Translations under genes and position numbers: made by a program
The notes under the pieces: model-generated
What the model saw: the letters and a program-made list of their open reading frames with translations, nothing else
The model's database searches: none
Told to the model about the DNA's origin: nothing
From: Flavobacterium sp. J372
GTDB taxonomy: Bacteria; Bacteroidota; Bacteroidia; Flavobacteriales; Flavobacteriaceae
DNA: 64,000 bases
Reading direction: 5' to 3'
NCBI RefSeq assembly: GCF_024699965.1
Contig: NZ_JAJOMZ010000004.1
Span: 3,070,001-3,134,000 of the forward strand
Shown: positions 50,515-58,999 of the stretch, piece after piece
Numbering within the stretch: the stretch's first letter is position 1
How the letters are laid out: each line of letters opens with the position of its first letter

Positions 50515-52232
50515 TGAAAATCAAAACAAAACTGGCGCTGTCGCTAAGCCTGTTATTTGCATTGACCATAGCACTGGCAGGCCTTGCCATTTGGCAGGTA
50601 CGCCAACTCTCATCAGACACTTCCAATATACTGGTGGCAAACTACCAGTCACTGGATTATTCGCGCAATATGTATAAGATTCTGGACGAGGGAGGCCCGG
50701 ACTTTGAGAGAGCTAAATTCAGCAAATTTCTAAACAGGCAGTTAAATAACGTTACTGAGATTGGTGAACAGGAATATACAGCTGAGCTTTATGATGACTA
50801 CAAGGCTTACATACTCTCGCCTACCCCATTACGTGCAGCGGAAATCAGGGGTGACCTGAACAATATTATGAAGCTTAACATGGATGCCATAAAGCGTAAG
50901 AGCCTCAAGGCGGAAACTAATGCTGAGCAGTCTGTATTATGGCTTTCCTTTACAAGTTCTTTTTGCCTTATAATCGGCTTTACACTGTTAGTAAATGTTC
51001 CGGGATACATTGCAAATCCGATAAGGGAATTAACAGAGAGCATCAGGCAAATTGCATCCAGAAACTACTCACAAAGGGTATATAATAAAGGCAATGATGA
51101 ATTTTCAGTCCTCGCCAGGTCATTTAATACAATGGCCGAGAAACTCGAAGAATACAACAATTCCGACCTTGCTAAGCTGATGATTGAAAAAAAACGCATA
51201 GAAACACTTATTAACAGCCTCTCAGACCCGGTTATTGGCCTTGATGATAAAAACAGGATATTGTTTATTAATGAGCAGGCATTAGTAATAACAGGCCTTG
51301 CTAACTTACAAGTCATTGGCCGGAAGGCTGAAGAACTGGCACTGAAAAATGATCTTTTGCGAACCCTTCTCAAGAATATGCTGAGTGGGAACGCAAAGGG
51401 CGAGAACCTGAAAATATACAGCAATGATAAGGAAAGCCACTTTGAACAGCTGATTGTTCCGATTAATATATTACCAACAGGGGAGGCTGAAAAGAGGCAT
51501 ATAGGAACCTTCATGATACTTCGAAACATTACAGCTTATAAAGAACTTGACGCTGCCAAAACAAATTTTATTGCTACTGTTTCCCATGAATTCAAGACAC
51601 CTATAGCTTCCATGAAAATGAGCCTACAGCTTTTAGAAAATGAAAAAACAGGCGCACTTAATGATGAGCAATTAAGCCTTGTTGAAAGCCTTCGGGAAGA
51701 TACCGAGCGCTTGCTTAGAACCACTGGCGAGTTGCTTAACATAACACAAGTAGAAACAGGGAAGGCACAATTTCAATTGGCAAATTTAGATATTGCACCA
51801 ATAATACAGAAAGCCATTGAATCTAACGATAAAATAGCTGGACGTAAAGACATACGATTGATTGTGCCCAAACTAACTCATTTGCCACAAATCTCAGCTG
51901 ACGCAGAAAAAGCAGAGTGGATCATATCAAATCTTATTTCTAATGCAGTCAGGTATTCTTATGAAAATTCTGAAGTTAAAATTCATACAGCCCTAACGCC
52001 GGCATACGTTGAGATTGCGGTGCAGGATGATGGGATCGGGATACCGGAAGAGCATCACGGCAAGGTCTTTGAAAAATATTTCAGGGTTCCCGGCAATGAA
52101 AAAGATGGCACAGGCCTAGGCCTGAGCATCAGTAAAGAATTTATTGAGGCGATGGGCGGTTACATCAAATTACAAAGTGACATTGGGCGTGGGAGTATAT
52201 TTACGGTAGGTTTCAGACGGAACCATGGCTAA
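50514..52232 (+). CDS. HAMP/PAS sensor histidine kinase of the kdp operon
   Basis: 572 residues. Membrane helix ~7-28, periplasmic segment ~29-140, second helix ~143-165, HAMP domain to ~217 ('REFTE'-like 'PIRELTESIRQIASRNY'), PAS ~230-335 ('DPVIGLDDKNRILFINEQAL'), phospho-acceptor H358 in 'TVSHEFKTPIASMKM', and the ATPase domain with 'WIISNLISNAVRYSY', 'DDGIGIP' and 'GTGLGLSISKEF'. It is the likely phosphate donor of the NtrC-type regulator at 41972-43321. It lacks any KdpD domain; the kdpD-like gene before it supplies that part. Confidence 0.9.
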   Translation: MKIKTKLALSLSLLFALTIALAGLAIWQVRQLSSDTSNILVANYQSLDYSRNMYKILDEGGPDFERAKFSKFLNRQLNNVTEIGEQEYTAELYDDYKAYILSPTPLRAAEIRGDLNNIMKLNMDAIKRKSLKAETNAEQSVLWLSFTSSFCLIIGFTLLVNVPGYIANPIRELTESIRQIASRNYSQRVYNKGNDEFSVLARSFNTMAEKLEEYNNSDLAKLMIEKKRIETLINSLSDPVIGLDDKNRILFINEQALVITGLANLQVIGRKAEELALKNDLLRTLLKNMLSGNAKGENLKIYSNDKESHFEQLIVPINILPTGEAEKRHIGTFMILRNITAYKELDAAKTNFIATVSHEFKTPIASMKMSLQLLENEKTGALNDEQLSLVESLREDTERLLRTTGELLNITQVETGKAQFQLANLDIAPIIQKAIESNDKIAGRKDIRLIVPKLTHLPQISADAEKAEWIISNLISNAVRYSYENSEVKIHTALTPAYVEIAVQDDGIGIPEEHHGKVFEKYFRVPGNEKDGTGLGLSISKEFIEAMGGYIKLQSDIGRGSIFTVGFRRNHG

Positions 52233-52325
52233 CGTTAGCATAGAAGAATTTAAAGAGCATTCTGAGAATTTGCAGGCAGCTAAAAAAAAAAACCACAACA
52301 TTATCTGCTGCGGCTTCAAAACTTG

Positions 52326-52353
52326 TGGAGAAGATGGGAGTCGAACCCCACCT
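52326..52353 (-). other. tRNA 3'-end-like fragment, possible attachment site
   Basis: On the minus strand GGTGGGGTTCGACTCCCATC and then TTCTCCACA resembles the T arm (TTCGACT loop) and 3' acceptor strand of a tRNA. The T stem would pair perfectly with one G fewer. I find no D arm, anticodon arm or 5' acceptor upstream, so it is a fragment and not a gene. It lies between the kdp operon and the metal-resistance genes. Tyrosine recombinases use such 3' tRNA ends as attachment sites. Confidence 0.35.
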
Positions 52354-52523
52354 TTTCAACCCGCGTGGTTGCTGGGTTTGTATAAATTTGGTTGGATGTG
52401 CCACGATTTTGCCACAAACTTAACCTGCTTAACTTGCTGATTTAAAGAACGGTATAATTTCCCTACAAAGATACAAAAAAGTTAAGTTTATGGTGGTGAT
52501 GGCTCACTATTTCTACATAGTAA

Positions 52524-52886
52524 CTATGCCTTTTTACAGCATCCATCAAGGCCATCGTAGGCAACAGGATCTGCTTTTATTTCATCGGCATCATAGCCAA
52601 GCTTGCTTATTGCCATCTTAATTTTAGCTATATCTGTCTTCTTTGTATTGTAAGTCACTTTGATAGTCATTGCCTTGTCATCAAGAACAACCATCTGCAC
52701 TCCCTTTTCCTTCAGAAGTGCCTGATTGAATTTTGGCCCACAGGTCTCGCATGCCTTGCAATGGTCGCAATAGATAGCTGTTTTTATGGTTGCTGTCTGG
52801 ATTGTCTTCTTATCCTGTGCAGAAACAGCGTTAATGCATAAAAGTAAAGTGAAGGCCAGAAGGAATGTTTTTAAGATTGATTTCAT
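52524..52886 (-). CDS. Exported heavy-metal-associated (HMA) domain protein
   Basis: 120 residues with a signal peptide (~1-24, ending 'CINAVSAQ'). The mature part has the ferredoxin-like HMA fold with an enlarged metal site, C40-x2-C43-x2-C46-x2-C49, and a C-terminal Cys pair in 'GLDGCCKKA'. The usual MxCxxC loop is thus replaced by four evenly spaced Cys. It is last gene of a leftward operon with a P1B-ATPase that lacks its own HMA domain, so it could hold metal in the periplasm. Metal identity is not determined. Confidence 0.85.
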   Translation of the reverse strand: MKSILKTFLLAFTLLLCINAVSAQDKKTIQTATIKTAIYCDHCKACETCGPKFNQALLKEKGVQMVVLDDKAMTIKVTYNTKKTDIAKIKMAISKLGYDADEIKADPVAYDGLDGCCKKA

Positions 52887-52927
52887 TGTCGTGTTTTAAA
52901 AGTTGTGGGTAAATATACTGATTGATT

Positions 52928-54841
52928 TTATAATTTCATTTTCTGGATGCGGACCGCATTCAGTATTGCCAGAAGGGCAACACCAACATCAGCAATAACT
53001 GCCTCCCAAAGGTTAGCTACTCCACCAGCCCCTAGAGCAAGTACCAGGACTTTAACCGTCATTGCAAGTATGATGTTCTGCCATACGATTCGCTTGGTCA
53101 GCTTTCCGACTTTTATGGCGGTGACGATCTTAGACGGCTGGTCATTCTGTATAACAATATCCGCAGTTTCAATGGTTGCATCACTGCCAAGGCCGCCCAT
53201 GGCAATGCCCGCATCAGCTAAGGCGACAACCGGTGCATCGTTAACCCCGTCCCCGACAAATGCGATGCGCTTGCCCTGGTCTTTCAACTGCTGTACCTTT
53301 TCAACCTTTCCTTCCGGCAGCAGATCGCCATATGCATTATCAATGCCCAACTCCTTTGCCACCTGCTGTACAACAGCCTGCTTATCTCCCGAGAGCATTA
53401 CCGTCTGAACCCCCAGCTTGTGCAGCTCCCTGATAGCCTGAGGGGCATCCTCCTTAATCTTGTCAGCAATGGTGATATGCCCGCTGTATTTATTGTCTAT
53501 AGCAACAACAACAATGGTGTACACAATTGCGTCTACTGCCTGCGGGTATTCAATGTTAAATTTCTTCATCAATTTGGTATTGCCGGCAAGGACTTCTTTT
53601 CCTCCGATAGTACCCTTGAGCCCGTGCCCAGAAATCTCTTCAACGTTCGAGATCGAAATTCCCTGTAGTGCTTCTTTGCCCGTGTGCTCCACGATAGCAA
53701 GGCCAATAGGATGCGTGGATTGGCTCTCCAGCGCAGCTGCTGTTCTGAGTAGTTCTTCCTCCGGAATGCCCTGAGTAGCCACTTCCTGTACCTTGAAAAT
53801 ACCTTCAGTAAGCGTGCCTGTTTTGTCCATTACCACTACATTTACCTCTGTCATAACATCCAGGAAGTTAGAGCCTTTAAAAAGGATGCCTTTGCGGGAG
53901 GCAAGGCCGATACCCCCAAAATAGCCAAGCGGTATGGAAACCACTAAAGCGCATGGGCAGCTTATTACGAGGAATACCAAGGCTCTGTAAAACCATACCC
54001 TGAAAATATAGTCCTCTACAAAGAAGTAAGGGACAAGGCAGACTGCAAGCGCCAGGGCAAAGACGATTGGAGTATATACTTTGGCGAAGCGGCTGATAAA
54101 GAGCTGCGTCTGGGATTTGCGGGCGGTGGCGTCCTGCACCATCTCCAATATCCTGCTGAGTTTGCTGTCTTGGAACAGAGCAGTAACCTTAACCTCGGCC
54201 ACGGTATTAAGATTGATCATACCTGCATAAATCTTTTCACCCTTAGCCTTTGTATCTGGCTTGCTTTCTCCTGTCAGCGCAGCAGTGTTGAAGGAAGCCT
54301 TCTCTGAAGAAAGCTCACCGTCAAGGGCCACCTTTTCGCCGGGCTTTACCTGTATCACTTCACCAACTTGTACCTCCTTTGGATGTACTACTTCAGACTT
54401 GCCGTTGCGCAGGACGGAAACCTCTTCGGGCCGCACATCAAGCAAGGCCTTAATGCTCCTTTTTGCCCTGTTGACCGCACTATCCTGAAACCATTCCCCA
54501 ATAGAATAGAAAGCCATTACCGCCACGCCTTCGCTATAAGAGCCGATAGCAAAGGCACCAATGGTCGCCACGCTCATAAGGAAGAACTCATTAAAGAAAT
54601 CAAAGCGCATCGCTTTACGCCACGCCATATACAGTACATTATATCCTGCTAAGAGATAGGCCACTGCGTAGATAATAAAATTAAGGGGGAATTCGGGGTT
54701 GTATTCGAAAGCGTATTCAAGCCCCAGCATGGTAAATAATATGGCTATGGCCGCAAGCAGCGGTAAATGTTCTTTCAACTCTTCTGCTTCTTTCGCCGAA
54801 GACGATGAAGCAGGGCTATTAATACTATTGTTCGTTTGCAT
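52928..54841 (-). CDS. Heavy-metal P1B-type ATPase (Zn/Cd/Pb class)
   Basis: 637 residues. Intact P-type motifs: actuator 'TGES', membrane metal site 'SCPCALVVS' (residues ~294-302), phosphorylation Asp near 339 in 'MDKTGTLTEG', 'STHPIGLAIVEH' (the HP motif) and 'GDGVNDAPVVALADAG'. There is no N-terminal HMA domain. The CPC motif and the final helix 'GVALLAILNAVRIQKM' place it with the ZntA/CadA-like Zn2+/Cd2+/Pb2+ exporters. It lies 25 bases after a TonB receptor gene and 41 bases before the exported HMA-protein gene. Confidence 0.9.
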   Translation of the reverse strand: MQTNNSINSPASSSSAKEAEELKEHLPLLAAIAILFTMLGLEYAFEYNPEFPLNFIIYAVAYLLAGYNVLYMAWRKAMRFDFFNEFFLMSVATIGAFAIGSYSEGVAVMAFYSIGEWFQDSAVNRAKRSIKALLDVRPEEVSVLRNGKSEVVHPKEVQVGEVIQVKPGEKVALDGELSSEKASFNTAALTGESKPDTKAKGEKIYAGMINLNTVAEVKVTALFQDSKLSRILEMVQDATARKSQTQLFISRFAKVYTPIVFALALAVCLVPYFFVEDYIFRVWFYRALVFLVISCPCALVVSIPLGYFGGIGLASRKGILFKGSNFLDVMTEVNVVVMDKTGTLTEGIFKVQEVATQGIPEEELLRTAAALESQSTHPIGLAIVEHTGKEALQGISISNVEEISGHGLKGTIGGKEVLAGNTKLMKKFNIEYPQAVDAIVYTIVVVAIDNKYSGHITIADKIKEDAPQAIRELHKLGVQTVMLSGDKQAVVQQVAKELGIDNAYGDLLPEGKVEKVQQLKDQGKRIAFVGDGVNDAPVVALADAGIAMGGLGSDATIETADIVIQNDQPSKIVTAIKVGKLTKRIVWQNIILAMTVKVLVLALGAGGVANLWEAVIADVGVALLAILNAVRIQKMKL

Positions 54842-54866
54842 ATCTGTTCATAATATAGTGAATGTG

Positions 54867-57035
54867 TTACAATCTGATTTTTAAGCCCGCATTAATAACA
54901 AAACCATCTAAGGGTGCATAAATATCTCTGAAAACAGGATTATCCCTTGTTCCTGTGTAGATGCTATCAAACCTCGTTTGCCTTGTATCGGTAAAATTTT
55001 CGAAGTTTATATATACCGAGAAATTCTCCCATAGCTTCTCAGCCATAAAGCCAAAAATCCAATAGTCTTCCCCAGTAGCCCCATCATTTAGTTGTTGTGT
55101 CCCATAGTAATAGGCCTCTAGTCCAACCTTCCACTTATCTTCCAATTCATACATCAACACATTGTTTATCCGGTGTTTTGCAGTCAATGGGTGTTGTGTG
55201 GTAACGTTGCCTTCCCTGACTTTGGCATCTGTGTAGGTATAACCTAAAAACAAGTTGAAATCTTCGTAGCCGATCTTTATGTTTGTCTCTGTTCCTTTAG
55301 TGTCGATAAAACCATCAGAATTGATGAATTGAAGATTAGCATTGGGCAGCGATTCCAGAAGCAGCGGGTCATTTATAAACGTATAAAAAAACAGTTGATT
55401 TACGTTTAGCGAAATAACATCAGCTATTCGGGTCTTGTAATTAACATCGAAGTTCCCGCCATAACTTTTTTCCAATTTATTAAAGTCGCTGTCAATAGGC
55501 AAGACATTCTGATACTGTATCCTTTCGCTTTCCTCTGTAAAAATTGTGGGTGTCTTATACCCTAATCCGCCACCCAGGCGTGACGTTAATTTATCCGTTA
55601 TGGTAAACTGAGCTGAAAATCTTGGTAAAAACACAAAGCCATAGTCAACTATATAATCGCCTCGTACTCCCGTTTCAAGGCTTAGCCAATCCGACGCTTT
55701 AACCGTATTCTGGATGAATAAGCCGTAGGTAGTCTGGTTATAATCACGCACCGGAAAAACTGAAGTTGGCTTCTCAGCAAAATCATCAGTCCATAAATTC
55801 AATCCGGCGATCCAGTCTGAAACCTCGCCATTACGGGAATAAGTTATTTCAGAGAAAGTACTGTTCTGCACGCCGTCAAAAACATATCCTGGAATTGTGA
55901 TTACTCTCTTAAAATTATTAAAACTGTTCTTAACCGATAGCCTGCTGCTCTCGTTAAAGCGGTGCTGGAAGTTCATCTGCGTACTTACGCGGTCTGTTTT
56001 ATTTTTCTCAAAATAGCCGTCAGCATTGTCATCTTTAATGAAATCAATATCACCACCAATCCTGTTCTCAAATGCTGTATTTACACCGACATCTAGGGTT
56101 GTGCCCTCATTAAAATAGATAAATATTTTTGGGTTGATATTGACCCTCTCAAATTTTGGTATAGCGGTAAAGTGTGTATCTGAGGGATCATATGGTGCAT
56201 TACGGTTATGGGAGGCAAATAAAGTGACGCCAAACTTTTCAAAGCGCTGTGAATAGAACCCGTTTATATCAAGTCCTAGTGCAGATGTACCGTTAAGATG
56301 AAAACGTAACTCCCTTTCTTCCGATGGAGTTTTTGAGATAAGGTTCACAAGCCCTGCAATTGCACCTCCTCCATATAATGTTGATGAAGACCCTTTAATA
56401 ATTTCAACTTGCTTGAGGTCTAATGGGGGGGTCTGAAGCAGGCCGAGCCCACTTGCTGCACCTGAATATAAGGGGAAGCCATCCTTTAAGATTTGGGTAT
56501 ACCTTCCATCCAAGCCCTGTATTCTTATTGAAGCGTTTGCCGAGGTTGCCGAGGTTTGCTGTGTTTGGATGCCGGTACTCTCACTCAGCAAGAGCCTGAT
56601 ATCTCCCGGTTTCATATTTGCTTTCTCTTCCAGTTCCTCACCGGATATAAATTCAACCCGGGTAGGAATGTTCTGGATCGTCCTGGTACTTCTTGTAGAG
56701 GATATAATTACTACCTCTTCTAATTCCTCTGAATCACTTATTAACAAGACATCTATTGGCAGATCCGAGTTAAGAGGAAAGCTTACTATGGTAACATTCT
56801 CATTGTAGCCTAAGAAAGAAAATTCAATTTCATAGGTACCATCTGGAATATTACTTATTGTTACCAGGCCATTCTCATCGGCCGATGAATGTAACCGGAG
56901 GGAATCTATAGATGCGCTGGCTCCTGCAAGGGCTTCTTTTGTTTCACTGTCAAGTATTCTTGCAGAGAAAGTATTCTGTGAATACGCTATGCCTGTAATG
57001 AGCATAACCATCCACATTAAAATATATTTTTTCAT
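54867..57035 (-). CDS. TonB-dependent outer-membrane receptor, metal-associated
   Basis: 722 residues from ATG 57035, where the signal peptide starts ('MKKYILMWMVMLITGIAYSQ'); an upstream extension is rejected. Carboxypeptidase-regulatory-like domain ~20-100 ('FSARILDSETKEALAGASAS'), plug ~110-235 ('RIQGLDGRYTQILKDGFPLY'), then a 22-strand-type barrel ending '..AGLKIRL'. Such receptors import ligands with TonB energy. Its operon partners, a metal-exporting ATPase and a Cys-rich HMA protein, suggest a metal or metal-complex ligand. No TonB/ExbBD genes are adjacent. Confidence 0.9.
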   Translation of the reverse strand: MKKYILMWMVMLITGIAYSQNTFSARILDSETKEALAGASASIDSLRLHSSADENGLVTISNIPDGTYEIEFSFLGYNENVTIVSFPLNSDLPIDVLLISDSEELEEVVIISSTRSTRTIQNIPTRVEFISGEELEEKANMKPGDIRLLLSESTGIQTQQTSATSANASIRIQGLDGRYTQILKDGFPLYSGAASGLGLLQTPPLDLKQVEIIKGSSSTLYGGGAIAGLVNLISKTPSEERELRFHLNGTSALGLDINGFYSQRFEKFGVTLFASHNRNAPYDPSDTHFTAIPKFERVNINPKIFIYFNEGTTLDVGVNTAFENRIGGDIDFIKDDNADGYFEKNKTDRVSTQMNFQHRFNESSRLSVKNSFNNFKRVITIPGYVFDGVQNSTFSEITYSRNGEVSDWIAGLNLWTDDFAEKPTSVFPVRDYNQTTYGLFIQNTVKASDWLSLETGVRGDYIVDYGFVFLPRFSAQFTITDKLTSRLGGGLGYKTPTIFTEESERIQYQNVLPIDSDFNKLEKSYGGNFDVNYKTRIADVISLNVNQLFFYTFINDPLLLESLPNANLQFINSDGFIDTKGTETNIKIGYEDFNLFLGYTYTDAKVREGNVTTQHPLTAKHRINNVLMYELEDKWKVGLEAYYYGTQQLNDGATGEDYWIFGFMAEKLWENFSVYINFENFTDTRQTRFDSIYTGTRDNPVFRDIYAPLDGFVINAGLKIRL

Positions 57036-57085
57036 GTGATTTTGCTTAAAAATAAATAAATGTGAATAATTAATTCTGTATTTAC

Positions 57086-57388
57086 TTAAGCAATCTTGGG
57101 AGGCTGCCAGATAGCGCCTGAATGACACGAAATTTGTATAACCTGGTGAGAATCCAAACCTTTATGAGACACGAATTCTGTGGCTATAGATATGTTTATA
57201 GACAACGGTAGGATAAATCCTGCACAAGTCCCGCAGGCATGAAATGGTGAGCAGCATAACGAGCAATCGTCAACATGCGTATTTTCTTTTTGGCATCCGT
57301 CAGTTTCATTCGCATCAGCACAAATATCGCATGGCAGCACCGAAAGGGCTGTGATAAAAAATGCGAGTATTATTGCTGCGAATTTCAT
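57086..57388 (-). CDS. Small Cys-rich protein (DUF6660-like)
   Basis: 100 residues with an N-terminal hydrophobic segment (~1-18), then ten Cys, most in tight clusters ('PCDICADANETDGCQ', 'DDCSLCCSPFHACGTCAG') with His ('QISCHSG'). It looks exported or membrane-anchored with a metal-binding head. It is first gene of the operon with the TonB receptor and P1B-ATPase, 50 bases upstream of the receptor. I associate this pattern with DUF6660, which has no known function; metal sensing or capture is inference. Confidence 0.78.
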   Translation of the reverse strand: MKFAAIILAFFITALSVLPCDICADANETDGCQKENTHVDDCSLCCSPFHACGTCAGFILPLSINISIATEFVSHKGLDSHQVIQISCHSGAIWQPPKIA

Positions 57389-57401
57389 GACTACGAATTT
57401 A

Positions 57402-57429
57402 TAAATTTATCAACTACGCTTTGGTACAA
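57402..57429 (-). promoter_or_regulatory. Promoter of the DUF6660/TonB/P1B-ATPase operon
   Basis: Minus strand: TTG (57429-57427), 17 bases, then TAAATTTA (57409-57402), one base off TAnnTTTG. Transcription would start ~10 bases further, shortly before the DUF6660 ATG. It shares the 142-bp divergent region with the arsR promoter. Confidence 0.5.
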
Positions 57430-57505
57430 TCGAACATTTTAATTTATCAGTATACCACACACACAAAAAATTAAAAAAAATATTTACAATTTTCATATAT
57501 TATCG

Positions 57506-57523
57506 TAATATTGCAATATAATA
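57506..57523 (+). promoter_or_regulatory. arsR promoter with overlapping palindrome (candidate operator)
   Basis: TAATATTG (57506-57513) is one base from the -7 consensus. The perfect 12-base palindrome ATATTGCAATAT (57508-57519) overlaps it and ends 11 bases before the arsR start. ArsR-family repressors bind such AT-rich dyads over their own promoter, so metalloid-relieved autorepression is likely. Confidence 0.55.
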
Positions 57524-57530
57524 ATAAACA

Positions 57531-57863
57531 ATGGGAGCAACTAAAACCGATCATTTTACGGATAACCAAAATGAACTGGCTGTCTTAGCCAAAGCTTTGG
57601 GACATCCAGCACGAATAGCAATCATCGAATACCTGATGAAAGTCGATACGTGTATCTGCGGCGATATCGTGAATGAGATGCCTTTGGCCCAGCCAACGGT
57701 TTCACAGCACCTGAAGGAACTTAAGAATGCAGGCCTTATCAAAGGAAATATTGAAGGCACCGCAATTTGCTACTGCATCAATGAAGAAGGATTCGAGAAG
57801 ATTAAGGGTTTCTTCCAGCATATCACCGAGTATATCGAAAAGAAAAAAGCAAACTGCTGCTAA
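57531..57863 (+). CDS. arsR: ArsR/SmtB family metalloregulator
   Basis: 110 residues, winged helix ('LAKALGHPARIAIIEYLMK', recognition helix 'LAQPTVSQHLKELKNAGLI'). Two close Cys in 'VDTCICGDI' sit at the alpha-3 position used by arsenic-sensing ArsR proteins, and a Cys pair ends the protein ('KKANCC'). It should repress the ars operon until As(III) binds. It heads the operon with DUF6428, arsC and acr3. Confidence 0.93.
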   Translation: MGATKTDHFTDNQNELAVLAKALGHPARIAIIEYLMKVDTCICGDIVNEMPLAQPTVSQHLKELKNAGLIKGNIEGTAICYCINEEGFEKIKGFFQHITEYIEKKKANCC

Positions 57864-57878
57864 CTAAATTATAATCTT

Positions 57879-58355
57879 ATGAAATTATCAGAAATTAAAA
57901 ATCATCTTAATGGACTAGCTACATTGTCCTTCCAGCTTCCTGATGGAGCATTTGTGCCGGAAAACTTCCACGTTACAGAAGTGGGATTGATTACTAAGGA
58001 CTTCATCGACTGCGGGGGTACCATTAGAAAGGAAACTGTTGTGAATTTTCAACTATGGGAGGATTCCAATGACGAGGACCACAGGCTTAAACCGGAGAAA
58101 CTTTTAAAAATCATTGAATTGTCTGAAAAGGTTCTGGGCATCGGCGATTATGAAATTGAAGTGGAGTTCCAGGACAGGACGATAGGGAAATATGACCTTG
58201 GCTTTGACGGCGGGAGATTTTTGCTGCTGAATAAGCAAACCGCATGCCTTGCCTCAGACCAGTGCGGCGTTCCTGCTGAGAAGAAAAAAGTTGCTCTTTC
58301 GGAAATTGCTTCCGGAACTGCCAACAGCTGCACACCGGGTGGGGGCTGCTGCTAA
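57879..58355 (+). CDS. DUF6428-like protein of the ars operon
   Basis: 158 residues, no signal peptide. 'FHVTEVGLITKDFIDCGG' and 'NFQLWEDSNDEDHRLKPEKL' match my memory of DUF6428 proteins found in Bacteroidetes ars operons. The C-terminus is Cys-rich ('QTACLASDQCGVPAEKK', then 'NSCTPGGGCC'), which may bind As(III) or another thiophilic metal. It lies 15 bases after arsR. The function is unknown; the operon position indicates a role in arsenic response. Confidence 0.8.
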   Translation: MKLSEIKNHLNGLATLSFQLPDGAFVPENFHVTEVGLITKDFIDCGGTIRKETVVNFQLWEDSNDEDHRLKPEKLLKIIELSEKVLGIGDYEIEVEFQDRTIGKYDLGFDGGRFLLLNKQTACLASDQCGVPAEKKKVALSEIASGTANSCTPGGGCC

Positions 58356-58382
58356 TAATTTAAACCAATAACAAAAGACATC

Positions 58383-58997
58383 ATGATTTATCCGGAAATA
58401 GCTAGTATCACCAGTAAGTTCAGTCCCGAAAATATTTCAGAGGAACGTAAAGAGGTGCTCAAGCCATTAATTGACTTTGTACAGGCAAAAGCCTTTTCTC
58501 AGGAAGAAATAAGACTTAACCTGATATGTACCCACAATTCCCGCAGGAGCCACCTTGCTCAGATATGGGCACAGGCAGCAGCGGAATATTACCAAATCCC
58601 GAAAGTTTTTTGTTATTCAGGCGGAACAGTGGCAACGGCCATGTTTCCGGTTGTAGCTGAAACCCTAAAGTTGTCAGGCTTCAGGATACAGGCACTCTCT
58701 ATTGGGTCTAATCCGGTTTATGCTGTAAAATATTCAGAAAACCAGCACCCTGTAATTGCCTTCTCTAAAACGTACGATAACGAATTTAATCCCGAAGGCG
58801 GCTTTGCAGCGATAATGACTTGTTCGCAGGCTGATGGCGGGTGCCCTTTTATTTCGGGCGCCGAAAAGCGGATTGCCATAACGTATGAAGACCCGAAGGC
58901 ATTTGATAATTCACCGCAGCAAGCGCAAAAATATAATGAGCGCAGCCTTCAGATCGCCGAGGAAATGTTTTATGTATTCTCCCAAATAAAAAAATAA
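58383..58997 (+). CDS. arsC: Arsenate reductase-like low-molecular-weight phosphatase
   Basis: 204 residues of the LMW protein tyrosine phosphatase fold. The CX5R loop is in '[17 protein letters not shown]', and '[14 protein letters not shown]' resembles the C-terminal redox Cys region of thioredoxin-linked ArsC. It is longer than typical ArsC (~130-140), with an N-terminal helical extension of ~35 residues. It probably reduces As(V) to As(III) in the cytoplasm for export by the next gene product. The acr3 start follows by 2 bases. Confidence 0.88.
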   Translation: MIYPEIASITSKFSPENISEERKEVLKPLIDFVQAKAFSQEEIRLNLICTHNSRRSHLAQIWAQAAAEYYQIPKVFCYSGGTVATAMFPVVAETLKLSGFRIQALSIGSNPVYAVKYSENQHPVIAFSKTYDNEFNPEGGFAAIMTCSQADGGCPFISGAEKRIAITYEDPKAFDNSPQQAQKYNERSLQIAEEMFYVFSQIKK

Positions 58998-58999
58998 GT

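Noticed and set aside
52225..52440. 71-codon ORF right after the kdp kinase, overlapping its stop
   Set aside because: Its second half reads through the tRNA-like fragment and low-complexity sequence and matches no family I know. At most the first ~20 codons could be the remains of a truncated gene.
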